Shown here: piece after piece, positions 56,448 to 64,000 of the stretch | Numbering within the stretch: the stretch's first letter is position 1 | Layout: the number at the start of each line of letters is the position of its first letter | Origin: Amblyomma americanum | Taxonomy: Eukaryota; Arthropoda; Arachnida; Ixodida; Ixodidae | DNA length: 64,000 bases | Assembly (NCBI RefSeq): GCF_052857255.1 | Contig: NC_135500.1 | Coordinates: 49,874,272-49,938,271 of the forward strand | Direction of reading: 5' to 3' | Program-made: the position numbers and the translations under genes | The notes under the pieces: generated by a model | The model's database searches: none | Seen by the model: the letters and a program-made list of their open reading frames with translations, nothing else | What the model was told of the DNA's origin: nothing

Positions 56448-57752
56448 ATGCACTGTACACGTGTTTCTGTCCTCTACAAAAAAGGTGATAGAAACCAAGT
56501 GAACTACAGGCCAATATCAATACTTCCTATATATTCTAAATTACTTGAAAAAATTGTCTGTCAGCAATTCATTTCTTTTGAATCTGATAACCATATATTT
56601 ACGAGCTCTCAATATGGTTTTAGAAAATACTCATCCACAGAATCTGCTTTAATACACCAGAAACAACACATTTTGAAGGAGCTTGAACAAAAACCAAAGA
56701 GAATAGTAATTGCAATCTTTATTGGTTTCACGAAAGCTTTTGATCTTATTATTTACCATTTTCTACTCCGTAAGTTAAAACTATGCGGCTTTCGCGGGCG
56801 CACAGTCTCACTAATAAAATCATATTTAGAATTTCGCAAGCAGTAAGTTACATTACAAGGTTTCACATCTGAAATGCAGCCCGTTTGCTCTGGCGTTCCC
56901 AAGGAAGTATACTTGGTCCTTTTCTTTTCAATACCTACAATAAGGACATTGCTTGTGCTGTACCGCTCGTAAATTTGTTATTTATGCGGATGACACTAGT
57001 GCATTCATATCTGGAGACAACATAGATGGGTTGGTCGATAGAGCAAACCGCGTGTTAGAGCAACTAGATCAATGGGCCCTGAGTAACGCGTTAAAAATTT
57101 AAATCGCAAAGACGAAAGTTGTAACCTTCCGCACTAAAAACAAACTAGTCCATTTGAGCGAAACTGTATCTTTAAGGTCCTGCCCTTTAGAAGTAGTAGC
57201 AACGTTCAAAACATTAGATGTTATATTTAATGAAAGCATGTCTTGGAAAGCACACATATTACACTAACCACATAATTATCTCAAATTCTTGGTCTTCTCT
57301 ACCGGAATCATCACGTACTCCCAACATCTGCGATGCTCTTAATTTATCACTCCCTTTTTAGTTGCCACCTTAATTGTTGTGGCTTGGTCTGGGGCGCTAC
57401 AACTCAGAAAAATCTGCAAAAGATACACGTGCTGCAAAAAAGTTTTCTGCACATTCTTGAAAACGTGCTACGGTCTTATCACACCGCCAAACTTTTCCCG
57501 AAGCATAAAATGATTCCTATACGGAACATGTTTCCTTATCGACTTTGTCGAGCTTTCAAACAAGAATTATCTAAACACACAAGCCTCCTTCAAATGCTAG
57601 CAGAATCAAACACTCACACTCCGACATATGAAGCAAGTAGTAGGAACCAATGGAAAATAAAAACATATTCAACTAGCTACGGTCTACATACGCTACAAAA
57701 TAGGCTGCCACGAATATTGAATGAACTTTGTCGGGTTGAATTGGGGAGATAA
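56448..57752 (+). pseudogene. LINE RT fragment related to the element at 52-56 kb
   Basis: TRVSVLYKKGDRNQVNYRPI, QYGFRKYSSTESALIHQ, IGFTKAFDLI, then PVCSGVP, a frame change, KFVIYADDTSAFI-like sequence and a C-terminal NCCGLVWGATTQKNLQKIHV block to TAA near 57750. It parallels 54650-55960 residue by residue but is clearly diverged, with several stops and frame changes (near 56845, 56895, 57100, 57265). No 5' part, 3' UTR or tail. Confidence 0.78.
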
Positions 57753-57764
57753 GTACGTTCTCCC

Positions 57765-58320
57765 CACTCAATCGCCGCTGACACGGTTCAAAGCCGCCCG
57801 GACCCCACCCTGTGATCGCGTACGCTATCGAGCGCTCGCCGACCACGGCGGGCCTTGCTCTGGGGGAACAAAGGAACGACACATTGGCTGACACAAACAG
57901 GCATTTATTGCTACAGAAACAATAACGCCAGCTAGCAACAAGGTACGCTAATGAATCAAGGCTGTCCGACTCACTAGCAAGGTTCCGAGCGAATGTTCGC
58001 CCGCGCTAGGGCAAGGGATATATACTCCGAAGGCCGGACGGGACGAGTACGGAAGCCTGTCTCCCCGGCGCTTCCTAGTCCCGCCGGCGAAGAGCGGAGC
58101 CGCGAGCGACACGTCCGCCCACGCCGACGATCCCAGCCGAAGCCCCCCATGCCCCCTCTCCCGCGCGCGGGCTTTGGCAGTCTCTCGCGCAGCGATGCTG
58201 GCGCCCTCTTTTGCCAGTTAATGTAACTGACAAGGGAACGTGCTCAGCCTCGAGGTGAGACTGCCGCTGCACGGTGCCTTGCGGGAAAGCAAACTCAGGG
58301 CTCCAGGGCAGGTCCCCACA
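57765..58320 (-). repeat. Putative solo LTR-like or promoter-bearing repeat
   Basis: On minus: GC-rich upstream part, TATATATCC-type box (reverse complement of 58017-58029) and, about 110 nt further, AATAAA (reverse complement of 57904-57909). That U3-R-U5 order suggests an LTR. No 5-bp duplication or paired LTR was found, so this is tentative. A ggggaga/tctcccc inverted repeat lies at its left edge (about 57743-57766). Confidence 0.35.
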
Positions 58321-58329
58321 CCTTCTAGA

Positions 58330-58733
58330 ACCGAATGTAAATTTGTCTCACACAAACGTTTCGCGGAACTATTTCTCTCTCACACATAAATTTTCTGGCT
58401 TTTTTCATGTTTTTTTCTTCTTGAACACATTTTTTGTGATAGTGCTATTGGTTTTGCATGTTTACCCACCTCTCGGTAATATGGAAAAAGTGTCCAAGGC
58501 TGGCTGTGCTAATGTTTTGTTAATGTTGTTTTGTTTTCTTGTGATCATGTAGTTTTTCACCATGAAGTCCTATTTTGTGATTGCTTGTTTTGCCTTTTCT
58601 TCCACTGTGATAAGTGTTCATTTCGACCTTCATTGCTGTTGTCAAAATGTAGGGGCTTTTATTCCGGGCGCCCTGTCATCATGTACCGCACGATAGTCGA
58701 ATAAAATATTATTATTATTATTATTATTTGGTT
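58330..58733 (+). mobile_element. LINE 3' UTR with (ATT)n tail
   Basis: T-rich sequence ending TGTACCGCACGATAGTCGAA, TAAAATATTATTATTATT. The coding part is missing. It meets the minus-strand LINE tail-to-tail at the shared ATT repeat. Confidence 0.5.
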
Positions 58734-59019
58734 CCTAATCTTGCCATACAAATTATCAAAACACTGACTGAACCCGTAGCCAGAGGCTAGTGTGGGGTTC
58801 AGAAACAAAATTCATAATGGCAATTACACAACACTTGTGTAAAATTAAAAGCACAAAATCGCGGCGAAAGGCCGAAATACAGCATACAATGAGGAGAAAA
58901 TAAAATAATGTGTATTTAACAGCAGAATGAATACAGATCTATCATGAACAACACTGTACAACAAATACAAACCGAAAACGACTGTCGCAGGGGTCAAATA
59001 AAGCTCATAAAGTATGTTC

Positions 59020-61560
59020 TTAATGTTTTATTTGTTTCATGGACTGTTTCATTTCTGGGGGTAAAGCATTCCAAACCTTGGCTCCTGAAAACTGCACCAA
59101 TCTTTTGCTGTAGATGTTATTATTCGGTGGCAGACTGAAGCTACTACGTGTGAGTTTTCTTGTGAGTCGAGAAGGAGAGCGAAACAGGGAGGCATTGAAA
59201 GGTTGATTACATCTGACTATGTTGTTTACACAACCCGCTATCTTTAAAGTCCGCAAGAGGTCAAAAGGAAGGATATTTAATAACTAGAAAAGTGGTTTTC
59301 TTGGCTCGGTATGCATGCTTTGTGTTATAATTCAGATAGCCCGTATTTGTAATCGCCGGATAGGATCAAGGTAAGTGTTGTATGTCAAATTCCATGATTC
59401 TATACAGTATGTTAAATGACTGTTAATAAGGGCAAAATAAAGGGTACGCAGTGTATGTGTATTAAAACAATCGCGGGCCTGTAATAAGGCATAACAGCCA
59501 GAAGCCAAGTTCGAACAGACGGCGCTAATCTGATTTTTCCAGTGAAGGTGTTCATCTAGAGTGACACCCAGCTACTTAAATGACTGTGTTCGTTCAAGTG
59601 GGTGGCCGTCAATGAAAATGTTAATTTGGTTGCGGTCAATGGCTTTTACTCGTGAGCTAAATACTATATATTTGGTTTTGCTTGAATTAATTGTTAGCTT
59701 GTTGGTAAAAAACCACCATGAATTTTTTTCAATTCAGTGTTTGTTTTTGCTTTTAAATCCTCATGGTTGTCAGCTGTAGCGATGATCGCAGTGTCATCGG
59801 CATATATTAAATTATCAGAGCAACATAGGGCCTTCGGCAAGTCATTCAAGTATAACGAAAATAACATGGGCCCTAAAACGTATCCTTGAGGAACCCCGGT
59901 CTGTAAATATTGAAGTGATGACATGATGTTATTCATAACTACAGCTCGTTGACGGTTTTCGATGTAACTGGAAAGAAAGCTGTAGACTTCACCGCGGAAT
60001 CCATAATGGTTAAATTTGTTGAGCATAATAGCGTGATCTACGGCATGAAACACTTTCTTTAAATCAACAAATACAACGACGGCCAGTTTGCTTTTATGTA
60101 CTGCAGTATTAATTAACTGAGTCAAGCTTAGGACAGCAGCTGCCGTTGAGTGATGTTTTCGAAATGCATGTTGCAGTTGACAGAGTAAGTCATACTTTTC
60201 TAAGAATTTGCAAATATTGTTGGATATAATCTTTTCGTAGTTATTATTAATAACACTTAGGACAGAAATGGGTCTGTAGCTTGACGGGTTGGATACCAGG
60301 ACAACTTTGGCAATCTTTAGTGCGGAGGCGTACTTTGCACATTTTAATGAATGATTAAAAAGTTTGCGTAATATGGGTACCAAGATATCAGTGTTTCCCT
60401 TAAGTATGCCTTGGTAAATTCCATCCAGTCCGGAGATTTATTGCCTGGTCAGCTGAGAATAATGGACGTAATTTCATCGCGTTCGATTTCAAACATTACA
60501 AAAGTATTGAGGACTGGATTGGATGCAACATTTTGTTGTTGTGATTCAGGGAGTTAAGCAGCCAAGGACGGGCCGATATTGGTGAAGAATGAATTAAATC
60601 TTTCTGTAGCACTGCGATCTATTCCCTCCGGGAGAACACGGCGCAAACTGGCTTTGCCAGCAACTTCATTTCTTATTTTCCAGACCTTATGTGAATTGCC
60701 AGAAGCCTGTTTAATGAGGCCCGTGTAATATTCTTTTTTTCGTGCCCTCATCAGCGACCCAGATCTATTGCGCAGGTTCTTAAATTTTTTTAGATAGTAA
60801 ACATTACCTTTGTGTTGCTTCCATTTGCGGTACCATGAATCGTTTTCTTTTAGAACGGCGAGGATTGGCTCAGTCATCCAAGGGCATAGCGGCGCTTCGT
60901 AAGAGCGAACACTAATATTTCTGCTGCAGTTAGTAACCATTTGCGAAAGCGTGTCTATTAGGTTATGAACTCTGTATCGACGTTGTCATGGTATATCACA
61001 CTGGGGTCGACGGCCAATAGATTTTCACGCAACAGGGCATAATCTATTTTAGATAGATACTTCTTGATCCCACGCTCTGGTTTGTGTAGTAGGTGTTTCG
61101 AAAATTCCTTCCAGTTTATCAAGAAAGGACGAAAGGCGTGAATTTGGTGGACGTAAATAACTCCCAAGTGAATGATTCGGGCCGTTTTATGACCAGTGTT
61201 TCTATGTCTGTATGACTGAGGGTGGCTGGTGGCAAAAGCGAGAAAGGTAGACAATTTTTGAAAAAAAAAACGCAACACCACCACCACGGTTTTTTGATTC
61301 TCTCGGATGAGATAGCATAACATAGCCGGGAAGCATAACTTTCTCACCTTTTTGCAGCCAGGTTCCTGTAAGCGCCACAGTATCAAAAGATTGGGAATAT
61401 CTCGTCAAAGAAGTCTCTAGAAGTTCCAGGTTCTTCTTCACGCTACGAATATTAGAGTAAAGTATTGACGTATTTTCGTCACTACTTAACAGGTCATCAT
61501 CTTCTACGACATTGTAAGAGCAAGTAGGTACTAAAAACACAAGAGCATTGATAATCAGAC
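59020..61560 (-). pseudogene. LINE ORF2 with endonuclease deletion
   Basis: Minus strand: SILYSNIRSVKKNLELLETS, FDTVALTGTWLQKG and NRGGGVAFFF (start of endonuclease, 61480-61260). It then passes directly to the post-endonuclease linker (LINWKEFSKHLLHKP, APLCPWMTEPILAVLKEND, KKEYYTGLI), so the GDFN and SDH motifs are absent, an internal deletion. RT follows: NPSSYRPISVLS, QHAFRKHHSTAAAV, VFVDLKKVFHAVDHAI, TGVPQGYVLGPMLF, NLIYADDTAII. The C-terminus is PFNASLFRSPSRLTRKLTRS and VWNALPPEM. The catalytic TETW Glu reads as Gly (TGTW). Several frame changes. Confidence 0.8.
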
Positions 61561-61806
61561 AATTTTTTCCAGGTAATCTTCACAAGTTATGTGCATTACT
61601 TTCGAGCTTTCCGTTTTTCTCATCAAGATTTTGCCTTCAGACACCCAGGCGCACTTCCAGCCTCTGCCACGCTTTACTCCAATAGCTTTGCCGAGCACAA
61701 CCTTTTTTCCGGGCAGAAATGTTCGTTGACAAAAACGGGATCGTTCTCTGTGAAGACAAGAACGGAAGTATTTCGCCTGTTCTTTTACACAGCTTGCAAG
61801 ATTCTG

Positions 61807-62372
61807 TCACGTGGGGACCTTGACGAACTGCACAATCATATTGGAAGGTCCCTTCGACTTGGTAGGAACACGGTGTATGACGTCAATTTCCTGAGGAGAA
61901 AGCTCAACCTGTAGGTAAGAAGATATTTGTGTTATCATGCTACCGATGTTCTCGTTATCAGTTTCACGGATTCCTTTCAATTCGATGTTATTCCTTGTGC
62001 TATATTGCTTCAGTTCAACCAATTGTGTTTTTACCTCCACTTCGTTCGTCAGCTTCTTGTTTTCTTGCTGAATTTCCAGATTACTTTCTTTACTTCTGTG
62101 AGTTCAAGCCTCATCGTTTCAACTTCTGTTCTGAAATCCTCAAAGGCAGTGTTCATGGAACTAATTGATTCCTTTACTGCTGCTATTTTAATCTGTACCG
62201 CATCGCTAGATGAGTTCAACTTGTTTACTGTGACCTTGATTTCGGTCATGGCTTCCATAAATTTAGAAGTCATTTCCACTAGAACCTTGGTAACTTCTTT
62301 AATGCTTTTGGGAGCCTCGTCTGCGAGTGTCATGGCAAAGTTGTCAAGTTGCGTAGCCTCGTCGTCCCTCAT
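61807..62372 (-). pseudogene. LINE ORF1 (coiled coil, RRM-like)
   Basis: From ATG 62372: MRDDEATQLDNFAMTLADEA then a long coiled coil (VTVNKLNSSSDAVQIKIAAV and on), a frame change near 62050-62070, then LKQYSTRNNIELKGI and QEIDVIHRVPTKSKGPSNMI, the RNA-binding fold shared with other L1-ORF1-like proteins. No PHD finger and no 2A are seen, unlike the two plus-strand LINEs. Stops near 61807. Confidence 0.72.
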
Positions 62373-62473
62373 TTTAACAAGTTTTCGCAAAAGCATCACA
62401 GACAACAAGAGGCATCAGAGCAGCGCAGCAACCGTAAAATGCAATGAAATAAACTTTCACACGAATGTGTGTG

Positions 62474-62786
62474 TGCATGAGTACAGCCATACAGTTAGCA
62501 GTAGCACAGACGGCCGCCAGCAGCGCTCTGATGTGTCCGCGGTTGTCGCTGGCTCCTTTTATAGGGTTGCTGGAGGGGCGTTGTAAGCCTCGTAAGCTTT
62601 CCGCGCAGGCGCAAACTTCCTGGTTGATTGCTTGCACAGATCACTCCGCGGCCATGTTCCGGAATGCAGCGTTGGTGCTGCGTTGGGTAAGATGGTTTTG
62701 CGCTGGTCGATGGAACCGTGTCAAAATGCCTGCATGAGTACAGCAATACCGTTAGCAGTCGCACAGACGGCCGCTAGCACCGCTCT
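62474..62786 (-). promoter_or_regulatory. 257-bp 5' monomer repeat with TATA box
   Basis: TGCATGAGTACAG...CGCTCT (56 bp) occurs at 62474-62529 and again at 62731-62786, period 257. Between them, on minus, CTATAAAAGG (62564 to 62555) lies 34 nt upstream of TCA(+1)GAG at 62529. The partial upstream copy starts exactly at the equivalent base, 62786. Confidence 0.65.
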
Positions 62787-62839
62787 ACAGCTTACCTCTC
62801 GAACAGGTGTGAATTCGTCACTGTAAACAATATTTCTTC

Positions 62840-63823
62840 TAGCTGTGTCCGGGTTATGTCTGGCGTCCCCCAGGGATTCGTTTTGGGACCACTCTTATTT
62901 CTGTTGTTTATTAATGGCTTAATGGCATTGGGGGAGATATTTCAGTTCGCGTGAAGCTGTACGCGGATGACTGTATTTTTTATCAAGTGGTGTCTTAATT
63001 TGACGACCAGGTGCGTCTAAATAATGACCTAGCGAAGGTTGTTGCGTGGTGCAACAAATGGCAGATGTGCATTAATTTTGAGAAAAAAAACGTCTTTATG
63101 AAAATTACACACAAGAAAATGCAGCTTCATTTTGTGTACGGTACTAACAACATATGCTGATTACAGGTGACAGAGTATAAATATTTGGGCCTATGGATTA
63201 CTAACAACTTTCAACAACACAAATTCAATGCGGAATTTTTTTTTGTTTCAGGCGCTCATTAAAGTCATCCTCACCTAGTGTTCGTCTACTAGTGTACAAT
63301 TCCCTCATCCGTCTGTTACTAGAATATGCTGTAATCATCTGGGACCCTTTCACGTTAACAAACATTCAAAAATTAGAGCGAATACAACATAAAGTAGTTA
63401 GATTTGTTTTTAACTTATGGCCCTGCATCTGTAAGTGAGCTCGTGAGGCGAAGTGGATTACCCCCAGTCGTTGAGCGCAATCGTGTTTGTCGCTTAAAGT
63501 TTTTCTTCCAGCTTATAAAAGGTCATTATAAAGCTAATACTTCTTATTATTTTGCTTCCTCCTCATGTTATAACATAAGACAAAGGCGTGCACTGAGAAT
63601 AATTCCTTTGAACGCGCGAAATAACTGCTTTAAATATTTTTTTTTAGAGGACAATTACTGAATGGAACAAACTTAATAGCGAGACTGTTAATCATAATTT
63701 TTTCCTGATGTTTGAAAAGTGCCTGCAAATGTTAGGAATTTGAGTGTGTTTATATGCTTGTACTTTTTCTCCCACCCTGCTATGATCTGTACTAGATCGC
63801 AGTATCTGTAAATAAATAAAAAA
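62840..63823 (+). pseudogene. Decayed CR1/L2-like RT fragment
   Basis: MSGVPQGFVLGPLLFLLFIN, a broken ADD region, YKYLGLWITNN-like sequence, SVRLLVYNSLIRLLLEYAVI then NIQKLERIQHKVVRFVFN and FFLEDNYTEWNKL-like end. Many stops. The 3' end is TCTGTAAATAAATAAAAAAA. Confidence 0.68.
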
Positions 63824-64000
63824 ATTAATGTAGAGGTGCAGTCATGTTGTGGAAAGAACTGACTGGTGCCTTGTTGGGCATATGTATCCTCATCCACGTT
63901 CAGCGTGAATATAATGCTCTTTGTGTAATCTACAACCTGAGAAGGGCGCTCTATGACGTGAAACACTCTCGACAGATGTCGATTGCTCTGCGTAGAGGAC
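63824..64000. other. No recognised feature
   Basis: Right edge; short ORF on minus only, nothing recognised. Confidence 0.4.

Larger units (their letters stand above)
58735..62786 (-). mobile_element. CR1/L2-like LINE with 257-bp 5' repeat
   Basis: Minus-strand element, about 4.05 kb: 5' monomer region (62786-62474), ORF1 (62372-61807), ORF2 remnant (61560-59020), 3' UTR and (AAT)n tail. The 5' end at 62786 coincides with the position equivalent to the predicted start site in the next repeat copy (62529). ORF2 has lost most of its endonuclease. Confidence 0.75.

Overview
The window looks like a hard tick (Ixodida) nuclear genome, probably metastriate. The evidence is repeated copies of a tRNA-headed SINE with the layout of tick Ruka-type elements, a wealth of APE-type non-LTR retrotransposons, introns with GT/AG borders, and long tetranucleotide microsatellites. 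I found no host protein-coding gene, no tRNA or rRNA gene and no bacterial feature. All recognisable coding sequence belongs to mobile elements, most of them broken.

Layout. 1-1345: two LINE fragments, one inserted in the other. 1481-7275 (minus): a nearly full-length RNase H-bearing, I-clade-like LINE with a 12-bp target-site duplication. 7752-8598: a TIR element flanked by TA. 9211-12968 (minus): a second LINE whose 3' end runs into a (TGGA)n block. About 13130-20740: a two-gene DNA transposon of ISL2EU (IS4EU) type, with a broken THAP/DDE transposase on plus and a convergent six-exon YqaJ-type nuclease gene on minus whose spliced frame is fully open (429 codons). 20744-21537: an inverted-repeat insertion with an 11-bp target duplication. 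21.6-31 kb: dispersed repeats, SINEs, a 490-bp GATA/GACA block and a 1278-bp hAT element (8-bp duplication CTGCTAAC) that itself carries a 292-bp retro-insertion. 31.5-33.7 kb: LINE debris. 33.7-37.9 kb: a CR1/L2-like LINE whose ORF1 begins with a hydrophobic leader and a 2A motif, split by a SINE. 38-43.4 kb: SINE fragments and otherwise unrecognised DNA.

The standout is 43842-56414. Exactly 30 head-to-tail, indel-free units of 269 bp (8.1 kb) sit directly upstream of a LINE with a PHD-finger ORF1 and an APE/RT ORF2. Each unit carries a CRE palindrome (TGACGTCA, altered in one unit) and a TATA-like box. The array therefore reads as a tandem promoter-monomer 5' UTR, comparable in design to mouse L1 monomers. 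A second LINE on the minus strand (about 58735-62786) has the same architecture in miniature: a 257-bp 5' repeat with a canonical TATAAAAG box. In both elements the 5' end of the inserted copy lies 34-37 nt downstream of where the monomer TATA box would sit, as expected if reverse transcription copied the RNA back to its start site.

The elements are nested and sequential, so the window is a record of insertions. The only apparently intact protein is the YqaJ-type protein of the ISL2EU-like element; the LINE ORFs all carry stops, frameshifts or deletions.
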